Of a stretch of DNA of 64,000 nucleotides, positions 40,775 to 49,576 are shown piece by piece. The stretch comes from UBA6663 sp044226485 (GTDB lineage Bacteria > Chloroflexota > Anaerolineae > Anaerolineales > UBA6663), in contig JBGAGY010000008.1 of the NCBI GenBank assembly GCA_044226485.1, positions 124,001 through 188,000 on the forward strand, in the 5' to 3' direction. The translations under genes and the position numbers were made by a program. Every line of letters starts with the position of its first letter. Position 1 is the stretch's first letter. The notes under the pieces were generated by a model. It worked only from the letters and a program-made list of their open reading frames with translations, was not told the origin of the DNA and made no database searches.

Positions 40775-41566
40775 TCAGCTGAAGCGAGCTTCGAGCCAAT
40801 CTACAGCGAAGCGATGGAGATCGGCGGCCTCGAACAAATAACAATCCGCATCCCCGACGCAGCCCGTTCGGCCGTTGCCCTCGTTGAGGTAGGCCAGGGC
40901 GATGCCTTCGAACGTATAGGCGTCATGCGGATCACCTGTCGCGAAATCCTCGATCTGGATCCAGGTGGTCTTACCGTCTTCGAGAAACGGGCACAGGTAG
41001 CGCGTGGTCTGCTTGTGCCGCAGCCGCGCCGTGTATTCGGCATGGTGGAGGAGCGTGATCGTGTCGAGCGGCGCTCCAAGCATCAACACCGAGCCGCCGA
41101 TCTCGACCAGTTTGGCAAGGGGCGAACCCGCGCCGTAGCCGTAGTTGAGTGGATGATCCCGCGTCAGCCAGTCGGCGCGCGCGCCGTTGGCGACGATCGA
41201 GGCTTCAGGGTTGCCGCTGCGCTGGGAGCCAGGCCAGGTGCGCAGAAACTCCGCCAGGATGCTGTTCTCGCGAACCGATCGCGACGTGGCCGGATCGAAT
41301 GGTGGGTACGCGGCGATGTAGGCCGCCTGAGCGTCGTCAGGCAACTCGCCCACGAAGTCGGGGATGTCCTGCCAGCCGGCGTACATCATCAGCGTGCCCT
41401 TCGATCCCAGCACGTCGAACAACGCCTGCAGCAAGGTGTTGGGTCCGCCCATCACGGGCCCAACGGCCTTCACGGACGCGTGCAGCATCACCGTCTGATC
41501 TGTCTTGACACCGAGGGCGCGCAGATCCGTCTTGATCCGTGAAGGGGTATGCGGCAACGGCAGCAT
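40775..41566 (-). CDS. Aminoglycoside N3-acetyltransferase-like protein
   Basis: A 263-residue AAC(3)-family enzyme. Diagnostic segments are VMLHASVKAVGPVMGGPNTL, GTLMMYAGWQDIP, FDPATSRS, GNPEASIVANG, SVLMLGAPLDTITLLHHAEY and GCVGDADCYLFEAADL. These match the AAC(3)-II/III/VI group block by block, including the histidine-containing catalytic region. Whether this chromosomal homologue acts on aminoglycosides is not known; many environmental AAC(3)-like proteins do not give resistance. AGGAG six bases before the ATG at 41566 sets the start, eight residues inside the longest frame. It follows a VOC gene by 20 bases in a two-gene operon. Confidence 0.9.
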   Translation of the reverse strand: MLPLPHTPSRIKTDLRALGVKTDQTVMLHASVKAVGPVMGGPNTLLQALFDVLGSKGTLMMYAGWQDIPDFVGELPDDAQAAYIAAYPPFDPATSRSVRENSILAEFLRTWPGSQRSGNPEASIVANGARADWLTRDHPLNYGYGAGSPLAKLVEIGGSVLMLGAPLDTITLLHHAEYTARLRHKQTTRYLCPFLEDGKTTWIQIEDFATGDPHDAYTFEGIALAYLNEGNGRTGCVGDADCYLFEAADLHRFAVDWLEARFS

Positions 41567-41586
41567 ATGGAACTCCTGATCGGGTA

Positions 41587-42360
41587 TCACCAGGCCGGCG
41601 GCCGGATGACTTTGAAGAAAGCGCCGGCCGGATCCGCGAGAGCGGCCAGCCGGCCGAACGGCGAGTCGTCAGTGGTGCCCATGTCTTTTCCGCCATGCTC
41701 GGTCGCCGTGGCGACGGCTTTATCGGTATCGACAACCGCGAAGTAAGTGATCCACTGGGCCCTGAAGTTGCCCCGGGCTGGATCGATCTGCATGATCCCG
41801 CCCAGCATCTTGTCGCCCTGCTTTAGCACGTAGTACTCGAGCCCGCCGGGCAACGGATCCGCGCTCGCGCCCAACAAAGCCGCGTAGAACTCGCGGGCCT
41901 GACGGGCGTTGGGCGAATAGAGTTCGCTCCAGGTCGTCGAGCCCGGCTCGTCCGTGACTTGCGAGCCGTAGTGGGCGCCGGCCTTCCAGAAGCCGAAGGG
42001 CGCGCCGAGCGGGTCGGCGCAGACGGCCATCCCGCCCATCTCGCCGACGGACAGCGCGGGGCTGAGCACCTGCCCGCCCAGATCGACGACACGCTGCACA
42101 TCGGCTTCGAGTTGGGCGGAAGCAAAGTACAGATTCCAGGCCGCCGGGGCGGGCTGCGCGGCCGGGGCGGCACCGACGATGCCCGCCGCCGAGTACTGCC
42201 CAATTCGCGCGAGGGCATAGCCGCCGAACTCCTCGCCGCCGATGTCGTACTCCCAGCCGAACAGGGCCGAATAGAAGGCGCGCGCCGCGGCCGGGTCGGG
42301 CGTCGAGAGATCGCACCAGGTCGGGACGCCGACGGGTTTGGCTTCGGTGTGTCTGGTCAT
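41587..42360 (-). CDS. Two-module VOC-family protein
   Basis: The 257-residue protein has two glyoxalase-like modules: VGVPTWCDLSTPDPAAARAF to ADPLGAPFGFWKAG, and TTWSELYSPNARQAREFY to ALADPAGAFFKVIRP. This tandem form ('W.DL.T.D...A..FY..LFGW') is common in actinobacteria and Chloroflexota and is annotated as VOC/hydrolase without known activity. AAGGAGC precedes the ATG at 42360. The aminoglycoside acetyltransferase-like gene starts 20 bases after its stop and is probably co-transcribed. Confidence 0.87.
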   Translation of the reverse strand: MTRHTEAKPVGVPTWCDLSTPDPAAARAFYSALFGWEYDIGGEEFGGYALARIGQYSAAGIVGAAPAAQPAPAAWNLYFASAQLEADVQRVVDLGGQVLSPALSVGEMGGMAVCADPLGAPFGFWKAGAHYGSQVTDEPGSTTWSELYSPNARQAREFYAALLGASADPLPGGLEYYVLKQGDKMLGGIMQIDPARGNFRAQWITYFAVVDTDKAVATATEHGGKDMGTTDDSPFGRLAALADPAGAFFKVIRPPAW

Positions 42361-42466
42361 CGCAGCTCCTTGATCGCGCGTCGCATCGGGCCTCATGGAA
42401 CGATTCTACCGTCGGGATTCGATGTTCTCCACGACGCACGCGGGCCGGGGCGCAGACGAGCAGTGA

Positions 42467-43501
42467 CTACGGGCGACTGGGGCTGCCTCTCAGACGCACT
42501 GCGCGCACCACCGACTGGATCAGGCCGATGCCGAAGGCCAGGCCCACCACGTAGATCACGCTCGACGTCGCCTGACGCCAGAGCGTGGCAAGGGTGTTGA
42601 AGGTTCCACCCTCTCGAGGAACGAGCCCGGCCTGCACGGCCTGATCCACAAACTCAGGGTTCCAGATCGCCGGATTCGAAAAGATGAAAAGCGCCAGCGC
42701 GAAGTTGCATGCGTCCACAAACACGTCGAAGGCAATCAGGCGCGCCGTCCAACGGCCGGTGGCCAGTTTCAGGATCTCGTTGACGATCGACAGCGCGGCA
42801 AGGGCCCAGATGAAGGGCAGATAGGTGCGAAACACGTCAGCGTTGAGGAACGATACCACCTGGCCGCCACGGCCACTGTCGAACACCCAGATGCCGAATA
42901 TGTTGAGTGCGACTGTGACGAGCGCTGTGAACACCGCCGTGAACACGATCGAGGCGATGGGCTCGCCCCGGCCAATGTTCAAGGATCGTTCAGGCAATTC
43001 GGGCAGGTCGGCAGGTGTCCAATCGGATCCAACCGCGGCGGCCGACAATTGCTTCGCGTCGCCAAACCGTTCCGCCAGTGCGAACGAGACCGTGACCCAG
43101 GCGAAGGCCTGGGCGGCCGCGTTGAAGAGGTTGGCCAGGCCCGCCAGCAGGTGGTCGATCACGCCGCCCGGCGTGCCGACGGTCTGCACGATGAACGCCA
43201 CGAGCATGGCGATCGCGACGGCACCCAGAGTGATCGTTAGGATCGTCAGGTATGTGGGATAGAGCTCAGGCCCGATCAGTGTACGCGGGCGACCGCGGTA
43301 ACGGTCGGCCAGGCGTCGCGGATCGCCCATTTCCGTGAGCACGGCCTTGATGTCCGCGTCAGTGGCCACGCGGCCCTGCAGGCGATCGTCGATTTTCTCG
43401 GTGATGAGGCCGCTCAGTTCGCGCTCGATGTCTTCGCGCTGACGTTCCGGCAGCTGTCGCGCCACGGCATGTGTGTAACGCTTGATCCACTCGCTGGTCA
43501 T
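42467..43501 (-). CDS. HAAS-domain membrane protein
   Basis: A 344-residue protein. The first 80 residues (WIKRYTHAVARQLPERQRED, ELSGLITEKIDDRL, VLTEMGDPRRLADRYRGR) form a HAAS-type domain, the soluble module found beside PadR regulators. About seven transmembrane helices follow, including LTILTITLGAVAIAMLVAFI and IASIVFTAVFTALVTVALNI. HAAS proteins are usually encoded next to a PadR repressor; none is adjacent here. GGAGGAGAAG before the ATG at 43501 is a strong ribosome site, and longer in-frame starts are less good. Confidence 0.85.
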   Translation of the reverse strand: MTSEWIKRYTHAVARQLPERQREDIERELSGLITEKIDDRLQGRVATDADIKAVLTEMGDPRRLADRYRGRPRTLIGPELYPTYLTILTITLGAVAIAMLVAFIVQTVGTPGGVIDHLLAGLANLFNAAAQAFAWVTVSFALAERFGDAKQLSAAAVGSDWTPADLPELPERSLNIGRGEPIASIVFTAVFTALVTVALNIFGIWVFDSGRGGQVVSFLNADVFRTYLPFIWALAALSIVNEILKLATGRWTARLIAFDVFVDACNFALALFIFSNPAIWNPEFVDQAVQAGLVPREGGTFNTLATLWRQATSSVIYVVGLAFGIGLIQSVVRAVRLRGSPSRP

Positions 43502-43695
43502 CTTCTCCTCCGCCGCCATCGTCGAAGCCTGAGGACAGGCGCCTGGCGTGGGTAAAAGTATCGCCTTCCGGCCTGGGCCCATGGGTCGCTCACGATTTTG
43601 CATCTCACTCCGGGGCTTTGATCACCGGGTGTCGAAGAGCGAGTGCCTGGTCGCTCTTGCCCGGGCTTAGAATCAGACAAGGCTGCGGGGGAACG

Positions 43696-44592
43696 ATGGG
43701 CACTCACTGGTTTCGAAATAGCGGAATGGCCGCTATCGTGTCGGCGATCGTGCTTGGGCTTTTCTACTATTGGTTCGCTGTGGCGGACCGTTACACGGTC
43801 TTCCTGTACGGCCATGTTGCCGTCCACATCGCGCCGGCGCAACCTTTCGATGACATGACGGCCAGCCGCTATTGGATGGCCGGGTTGGTCGCCGCGGGGT
43901 TCGTCGCAACGACAAGTGCTGTCGTCTTCTGGGCGTGGGGGCTAGTCGCGCGGAGCCACAGGACCCTCGATGCGCTGTCATGGTGGCGGGCGTGGATGCT
44001 GACCGTGCTCCCGATCGGCATCGGTGTTGCGGCGATCACCATGACGGTCAACACGCCGACCCTTCCGTGGCCCCTTGCCCTGGCTTGCTCCGCCTCGGCT
44101 CTGGCGGGCACCGGGTTGGCGCTGGCGGCGGCCGACTGGGCGGCGCGTCGACCGCGAGCCCTGGCCTTGACGCTGGCAGATGGGCTCGGGCTTGTGCCGG
44201 CCCTGCAATTGATCAGGGCCGTTGAGTTGCCGGGCCGGGGGCTTTCGATCTCATGGGCCACTGTCGTCCTGATCATCCTGATCGGATTGCTCGGCGGCGC
44301 GGCCTGGTTGTGGCTTCTGTCGCGGCTTCGGCACCGATACGGGGAGCCTGATCGTGGCCCGCTTGCGCTGTTGGCCGCCGGGTTCGGGTGGAGCTATCTC
44401 CTACTGCCCCTGGCCCACTATCTCTTCGCCACGCCACCCGGCTATCGCTACATCACGGCCGCCAGCAATTTCTTCGCGTTCGATCCAGGCGTGCAGACCC
44501 TGGCCTTCGTTGTCGCGGCGGCGATGAGCCTGATCTTCAGCCGGTTGCGCCAGAGACAAGGCTTGGCAAAGCCGTCTGGTGTTGTAAACTGA
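43696..44592 (+). CDS. Polytopic membrane protein of unknown function
   Basis: I do not recognise this 298-residue protein. It has about eight predicted transmembrane helices (for example MAAIVSAIVLGLFYYWFAVA, WMAGLVAAGFVATTSAVVFWAWG and SWATVVLIILIGLLGGAAWL), short loops and a basic C terminus (RLRQRQG). No motif suggests transport or catalysis. The ATG at 43696 follows GGGGGAACG. It is divergent from the HAAS-domain gene and 55 bases upstream of the DUF1579 gene. Confidence 0.7.
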   Translation: MGTHWFRNSGMAAIVSAIVLGLFYYWFAVADRYTVFLYGHVAVHIAPAQPFDDMTASRYWMAGLVAAGFVATTSAVVFWAWGLVARSHRTLDALSWWRAWMLTVLPIGIGVAAITMTVNTPTLPWPLALACSASALAGTGLALAAADWAARRPRALALTLADGLGLVPALQLIRAVELPGRGLSISWATVVLIILIGLLGGAAWLWLLSRLRHRYGEPDRGPLALLAAGFGWSYLLLPLAHYLFATPPGYRYITAASNFFAFDPGVQTLAFVVAAAMSLIFSRLRQRQGLAKPSGVVN

Positions 44593-44647
44593 CTCTTCTT
44601 GCATAAACCGCCAGCACACACGCTCGGTAGATTCCAGGAGACGATCC

Positions 44648-45100
44648 ATGACCTCAGACATGCCCCCTCAACCCGATCCGGCCCTGAGTCGCCTCGAGCC
44701 CCTTGTGGGCACGTGGGTCATGATCGGTCGGACCCTGGGCTCGGAGGCCTACGACGTAAACGGGAAGGTGACCATCAGTTGGATGCCGGGAGGCCATTTC
44801 CTGACGCAGCAGGGCGAGATGACCTTTAAAGGCGTCAGCTTCCAAAGCCTTGAAGTCGTTGGCTACGACCCGGCCACGGGCATCTTCCCCTCGACAGTGT
44901 TCTCGAGCATGGACGGCGCGCGGGCTGACTACTACTGGGACGTGCAGGGCAACGTCGTCACGCACTGGACGGCTGGCTCGAAGTACACGGGCACGCTCAG
45001 CTCCGACCGTCGCACGCTGATCGGCGGCTGGCGGCCCGACGATGGGGTCGAGGCATCGCCGGCCAATACTTACGAAGTCACCATGCGCCGCATCAAGTGA
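44648..45100 (+). CDS. DUF1579-family protein
   Basis: A 150-residue lipocalin-like protein: LSRLEPLVGTWVMIGRT, VTISWMPGGHFLTQQGEM, LEVVGYDPATGIFPSTVF, and GKYTGTLS-like SKYTGTLSSDRRTLIGGW. These are the conserved strands of DUF1579 proteins, small beta-barrels of unknown ligand. CAGGAGACG precedes the ATG. A nitrilase gene starts 34 bases after the stop. Confidence 0.83.
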   Translation: MTSDMPPQPDPALSRLEPLVGTWVMIGRTLGSEAYDVNGKVTISWMPGGHFLTQQGEMTFKGVSFQSLEVVGYDPATGIFPSTVFSSMDGARADYYWDVQGNVVTHWTAGSKYTGTLSSDRRTLIGGWRPDDGVEASPANTYEVTMRRIK

Positions 45101-45134
45101 CTGGCTGCAAGCTTCGAGCTCTCCAAGAGGGACC

Positions 45135-45935
45135 ATGTGTCGGGTGGGTTTGATCCAGATGGTCTGTGAGAAGGGCGCTCTCGACCACAATCGTCGCACG
45201 ATGGCGGCGTATCTCGAGCAGGCTGCCCGGTTCGACGTCGATGTCGTCGGCTTCCCGGAGATGAGCCTGACCGGGTATTCGGACGCCGCACGATTCCCAC
45301 AGTCCGTTATCGATCTCGACGGACCCGAGGTCGAGCGCACCGTCGCGTTGACGCGCGACTATCCGTTCGCCGTGTTGTTCGGCATCGAGGAGCGCCAGCC
45401 AGCAGGCAAGCCGTTCATCACCCAGATCCTGGCCCAGCGCGGGCGGATACTCGGTCACTATCGCAAGATCACGATCGAAGATGAAGAAGCGCTCGCCTTT
45501 ACGCCGGGCAATGGCGAGGTGCTGGTGTTCGACGCCGGCGGCACACGCCTCGGCGTTTCGATCTGCGCGGATCTTCACAACGAGGCGGTGTTCGCGGCCT
45601 GCCGCGAGGGCGGCGCCGAGATGGTGCTCGAACTCGCGGCACCCGGCCTGTATGGCGAACAGTCGCAGCGTAACTGGCAGTCGGGCTATGCGTGGTGGGA
45701 GGGCGACTGCCGACGGTACTTGGGCGCTCATGCAAAGAGCCAGGGCCTGTGGATCGCGGTCGCCACGCAGGCCGGCCGCACAGTCGACGAGGATTTCCCC
45801 GGCGGCGCGTTCGTCTTCTCGCCCGCCGGCGAGCGGCTGTTCGCGACGACCGATGGCTCACCCGGGGCCGTCTGGCTCGACATCGATCTCGGCCGAGGCA
45901 CTGTCACCACGCTGAGCGGGGGCGCCGCCTCCTGA
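45135..45935 (+). CDS. Carbon-nitrogen hydrolase (nitrilase superfamily)
   Basis: A 266-residue single-domain amidase with the full catalytic triad: glutamate in VVGFPEMSLTGYSD, lysine in LGHYRKITIEDEEA and cysteine in LGVSICADLHNEAVF. The end (VFSPAGERLFATTDGSPGAVWLDIDL) is also usual for the superfamily. The leucine-histidine after the cysteine (CADLHNE, in place of the common CYD-RFPE) suggests a non-standard substrate. The start at 45135 is set by AGAGGG and by the family's conserved 'V.L.QM' opening. The Nudix gene starts 15 bases after the stop. Confidence 0.9.
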   Translation: MCRVGLIQMVCEKGALDHNRRTMAAYLEQAARFDVDVVGFPEMSLTGYSDAARFPQSVIDLDGPEVERTVALTRDYPFAVLFGIEERQPAGKPFITQILAQRGRILGHYRKITIEDEEALAFTPGNGEVLVFDAGGTRLGVSICADLHNEAVFAACREGGAEMVLELAAPGLYGEQSQRNWQSGYAWWEGDCRRYLGAHAKSQGLWIAVATQAGRTVDEDFPGGAFVFSPAGERLFATTDGSPGAVWLDIDLGRGTVTTLSGGAAS

Positions 45936-45950
45936 CCACGCTTCACCGCA

Positions 45951-46406
45951 ATGCGAAACACCTACCCTGTGGCCGTGCACGTCTTCCTGGTCCGCGCCGA
46001 TGAGATCCTGCTCCTGCGGCGCTTCGCCACAGGCTACGAGGACGGCAACTACAGCGTCGTGGCCGGTCACGTCGAGGCCGGCGAGACGGTGATCCAGGGG
46101 GCGGTCCGCGAGGCTCGCGAGGAGGCCGGCATCGAGATCGACCCAGCCGAGTTGCGGATCGGCCACGTCATGCATCGCCGCGGAGACGACGAGCGCGTCG
46201 ACTTCTTCGTCGTCGTTGAGCGCTGGGCGGGTGACCTTCACAACGCCGAGCCGACGAAATGCGACGAGCTGCGCTGGTGCCCCCTTGCGACGTTGCCGGG
46301 CAACACGATTCCCTACGTGCGTCAGGCGATCACGTCCTGGCAGGCGGGCACGCTGTACAGCGAGTTCGGATGGCCGGGCGAGGCGAATCGCGCGTTACGC
46401 CGTTGA
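45951..46406 (+). CDS. Nudix hydrolase
   Basis: The 151-residue protein holds a complete Nudix box, GHVEAGETVIQGAVREAREE followed by AGIEI, in a chain that starts PVAVHVFLVRADEILLLRRF. The insert GYEDGNYSVVAGHVE and HVMHRRGDDERVDFFVVV resemble NUDT1/MutT-like or nucleotide-sugar pyrophosphatases. It cleaves a nucleoside diphosphate linked to X. It follows the nitrilase gene closely, and the last 12 bases overlap the convergent kinase gene. Confidence 0.92.
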   Translation: MRNTYPVAVHVFLVRADEILLLRRFATGYEDGNYSVVAGHVEAGETVIQGAVREAREEAGIEIDPAELRIGHVMHRRGDDERVDFFVVVERWAGDLHNAEPTKCDELRWCPLATLPGNTIPYVRQAITSWQAGTLYSEFGWPGEANRALRR

Positions 46407-48836
46407 GGCAGGCCCGCGCCGGGCAGGCTTCGCGATGGGCAACCACCCGCTGACGCACGTCCCAGCGCCGTCCTGTGACGTTACCGTCACCCGACCACCC
46501 AGGGCGCTGGCGCGCGCCATCATCGACGTCACCCCGAAACTGCCAGCGGCCTGAGCGACGTGCAGCTGGGTCGGTGAGAACCCGAGCCCATCGTCACGGA
46601 TCTCGAAGACGAAAGCGTCCTCGCTCTGTCGAAACGAGGCGGCCACAGTCGCCGCGCCCGCATGTTCAATGATGTTGTCGAGCGCCTGTTGGATGATCAT
46701 CCACAGGGCCTGACGGGCCTGCGCCGACAACAATTGGTCAGGATCCGCGTCAATCACCAGCGAGGTGGCGATCGCGGTTCGGGCTTGAAATTGCTTGAGC
46801 GTGTTGGTCAGGACGCCGGTCAGGCTGCCGGCCAGCTCGGGCGGCGCCAGGTCGTGGCGGATCCGGCTGACCATCTGCGCCGCGGTCTCGATGCCGGCCA
46901 CGCTCTCGGAAAGCAGTTGCTCGGCTTGATCGAGATCACGTTGAAGATAAAGGCGGGCCGCCGCGAGCATGGGCTGAACGCCGCCCAGCCGCTGCTGCAC
47001 CGTGTCATGCAGATCCTGCGCAATGCGAAAACGCTCCTGCCGTTGTGCCTCGAGCAGGCGCTGAGGCATCTCGCGCAACGCTTCGATCTGACGCATCGCC
47101 AGGAGCATGATCGCGCCCTGGTGTGCGCCAAGCGCCAGGATCTCCAGGTCGTGCTCGTCGAAGACCTCCTCGTCTTTGCGCTTGCCGATCCCGAGCAGCC
47201 CGAGCGGGCGATCGTTCAGCCCGTCCCACAAGCCGACGGCGATATGGTAGCCGTTCTGATGGAGGTCGGTCAGCAGATAGTCGGAAGTGGATCCATCCAG
47301 ATGTTTCGGGCGGATCAGGGCTTTCAGTTGAGGGCCCGTGCAACTGAGCCGCTGTGATTGGGTCACCGGCCAGCGCGTGGTGCAATGGGCGAGTTCGAGC
47401 GTTTCCTCATCCGGCAGCCATAGCCAGATCGCGGCGCGTTCACAGCCGAACTGGTCGACGAGCCCGCACGTGATTTTCTGGAGCAGCCCGGCTGTTTCGG
47501 ATTGCCCGGTGAGGCTGTCGGCGTAAGCGCGCAGTTCGCTGAAACCGCGCTCCTGCCAGTGGAAGAAGCGCCCCAATGCGCCTCGCCAGTTCGTCTGTGT
47601 GCTCCACAAAACTCCGGTGGCCACGGCGACCGCGAAGAAAAAGGCAAAGGGCGGCGCCGCGTTCGGTGAGCCCTGCGGAGCTGTCAGGCCCCAGATCCAG
47701 GTAGCCACGCTCGACACGAGGGCGCTGCTCGCGATGACGAAGACCGCCGCGAGCAGGGGATGATTGCTGCGGAACGCGCGATACCTGAGGATGCCATAGG
47801 CGATCGACAGCGGGACGGCGATCAACAAGTAACGGAGATCGAGCCCCGCCATGTAATAGTATGGCCGCGCGTCACCGCCGCGCAGAGCCAGATCCACGTA
47901 CACGGCGATCGCCGGCGCCGCCGCCGTCAGGCCCGCGGCGAAGAGGCCGGACGGCCGCGTGACGGACGGCAGGCTGCGGAACCGCCAGGATACCCAGCCC
48001 ATGCGCGCGACGGCCAGCACGAACGCACTGCTGGCATGCACGGCTGCACCGCGCAGCAGCCAGGTGTCGATGTCGTGCCAGTCGACCCCGGTCGGGGCGA
48101 CCCAGATGAACTGCGCGAGCGATCGACCGCACATCCACACGATGGCCAGCCCATAGTTGGCGACGAGGAGCGCGCGCGTCAAGCGCTTGCTCGGCCGCGG
48201 GAAACGCAGCGCGAAATGGGTGAGCACCGCGCCGATGCTGGGCCCGTAGAGGCAGTAGCCCATGAGGCCCAAAAACCGCGTCACGATCTGGTCGTCCATG
48301 AAAAACGTGTGATGGTCGAGCCAGCGGTACTCGCCGATCACACAGAACAGCACGACCGCGACCCGGGCTGTCGGATCGAGCGGCTGGACTCGGTAGAGCA
48401 TCAGCGCCAGCAGCCACAGCGTGATGAAGACGATGAAGTCTGGGAACCGATAGTCGAACAGGTCAGCGGTCGTGATGAGCACAAGCGGAGCGCGACGCTG
48501 AAGCGTGGCGCCTTGCTCCCAGTTGTCGACCGTAAACGTGACGACGCGCTCGCCGGCCGCATACGCCGCTCGATAAAGGTCGCGCTGATTGACTCCGAAC
48601 GGCTGATCGTTCAGGGCAACCAGGGCCTCGGGCTGATAGGCGAGTTGGGCGTCGGTGACGCCGACCCACCACTCCGGCGTGATGCGATCGTAGTACCAGC
48701 GGTTTTGTGGGATGTTGCGGAAGACGATGAACCCAGGGTAGGGTTGCCCGATGTCTGAGACCAGATGGGCTGCGTCAATCAGAGCGACGACCAGCGTGGC
48801 TCCGATGAACCAGCCGAGCCAATCGCGACGCGTCAC
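46395..48836 (-). CDS. Membrane sensor kinase with GAF and HisKA_3 domains
   Basis: With the GTG at 48836 the protein has 813 residues. One transmembrane helix (about 7-25) is followed by an extracytoplasmic stretch of about 100 residues, then roughly nine helices to residue 412. A GAF domain (443-578), HisKA_3 with H610 in FRIAQDLHDTVQQ, and an ATPase domain (DGLGFS, GVTSMMARASALGG) complete it. The GTG overlaps the stop of the response-regulator gene as GTGA and has AGAGGAAAG upstream; an alternative GTG at 48872 has no good ribosome site. The HK follows its cognate LuxR-type regulator, so the pair is a two-component operon. Confidence 0.88.
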   Translation of the reverse strand: MTRRDWLGWFIGATLVVALIDAAHLVSDIGQPYPGFIVFRNIPQNRWYYDRITPEWWVGVTDAQLAYQPEALVALNDQPFGVNQRDLYRAAYAAGERVVTFTVDNWEQGATLQRRAPLVLITTADLFDYRFPDFIVFITLWLLALMLYRVQPLDPTARVAVVLFCVIGEYRWLDHHTFFMDDQIVTRFLGLMGYCLYGPSIGAVLTHFALRFPRPSKRLTRALLVANYGLAIVWMCGRSLAQFIWVAPTGVDWHDIDTWLLRGAAVHASSAFVLAVARMGWVSWRFRSLPSVTRPSGLFAAGLTAAAPAIAVYVDLALRGGDARPYYYMAGLDLRYLLIAVPLSIAYGILRYRAFRSNHPLLAAVFVIASSALVSSVATWIWGLTAPQGSPNAAPPFAFFFAVAVATGVLWSTQTNWRGALGRFFHWQERGFSELRAYADSLTGQSETAGLLQKITCGLVDQFGCERAAIWLWLPDEETLELAHCTTRWPVTQSQRLSCTGPQLKALIRPKHLDGSTSDYLLTDLHQNGYHIAVGLWDGLNDRPLGLLGIGKRKDEEVFDEHDLEILALGAHQGAIMLLAMRQIEALREMPQRLLEAQRQERFRIAQDLHDTVQQRLGGVQPMLAAARLYLQRDLDQAEQLLSESVAGIETAAQMVSRIRHDLAPPELAGSLTGVLTNTLKQFQARTAIATSLVIDADPDQLLSAQARQALWMIIQQALDNIIEHAGAATVAASFRQSEDAFVFEIRDDGLGFSPTQLHVAQAAGSFGVTSMMARASALGGRVTVTSQDGAGTCVSGWLPIAKPARRGPASTA

Positions 48837-49576
48837 TGCCTGCTCTTTCCTCTGAGGTCCCGGATCTGACACGCCTTGATCAGGATTGCGATGGCGCGCA
48901 GGTCGGGCGCTGACGAAGTGACGTCGTTCAGACCGAGCTTGGCGTACACGCGGCTGATCACGCCGTCGGCGCGGCGCAGTCGCAATCGACGCGCCACACC
49001 CCGGGGCGAGAACGAAGCCGCCAGCAAGTTAGCGACCTGCGCCTCCTGCGGCGTGAGTTGCTCGAGCCCCTGCAACGCTCGCTCGACCCAGGGTTTTTCG
49101 TCGGCCGTGAGCCGTTCGCTGAGGACGAAGCCCAGGTCGGGTTGGAGGTGATGGACTTCTGGATCGATCTCGACCTTGCCGTCGCAAACACGCTGAAGCA
49201 AGTCGAAGAAATCGTCGGAACGGCGGCCCTTCAACCGGTAAGCCAGGCCGCGCACGCCGTCCGAAAGCAGTTCCATGACGGCATCCAGATGCTCGGCGTA
49301 AGCCGAGAGGATGATGACACCCATTTTCGGGTCGTGCTGTTTGAGCACGCGGACCAGGTTGAGGCCCTCGGTCGTCACAGGCCAGGCCTGGTTCCCTTCA
49401 TCTGATGGGATCGCGATATCGACGATCGCGCCCCGAGGCGAATGGGATTCAACCAGCTGCGCGGCCGAGTTAAAACTCCCCGCCTCGAGCACGACATAAG
49501 ACTGGGCCTCGAACAGGGTTCGAAGGCCTGACCGCATGAACACATCATCGTCGGCGATCAGGATTTTGGCGGACAT
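48833..49576 (-). CDS. Two-component response regulator, REC plus LuxR-like HTH
   Basis: The 247-residue regulator has ADDD at residues 9-11, a phosphoacceptor D53 in GAIVDIAIPS, a switch region (GVIILSAYAEHLD) and an HTH region at about residues 170-235 (LEQLTPQEAQVANLLAASFS, VISRVYAKLGLNDV). The HTH is somewhat divergent from typical LuxR (SPRGVARRLRLRRADGVISR). The insert EGNQAWPVTTEGLNLV lengthens the receiver. It is first in an operon with the kinase and starts at an ATG with no strong ribosome site. Confidence 0.88.
   Translation of the reverse strand: MSAKILIADDDVFMRSGLRTLFEAQSYVVLEAGSFNSAAQLVESHSPRGAIVDIAIPSDEGNQAWPVTTEGLNLVRVLKQHDPKMGVIILSAYAEHLDAVMELLSDGVRGLAYRLKGRRSDDFFDLLQRVCDGKVEIDPEVHHLQPDLGFVLSERLTADEKPWVERALQGLEQLTPQEAQVANLLAASFSPRGVARRLRLRRADGVISRVYAKLGLNDVTSSAPDLRAIAILIKACQIRDLRGKSRQ

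Noticed and set aside
47760..48758. Plus-strand open frame of 332 codons opposite the membrane kinase.
   Set aside because: Very hydrophilic, E/R/D-rich translation, the expected antisense of transmembrane helices.
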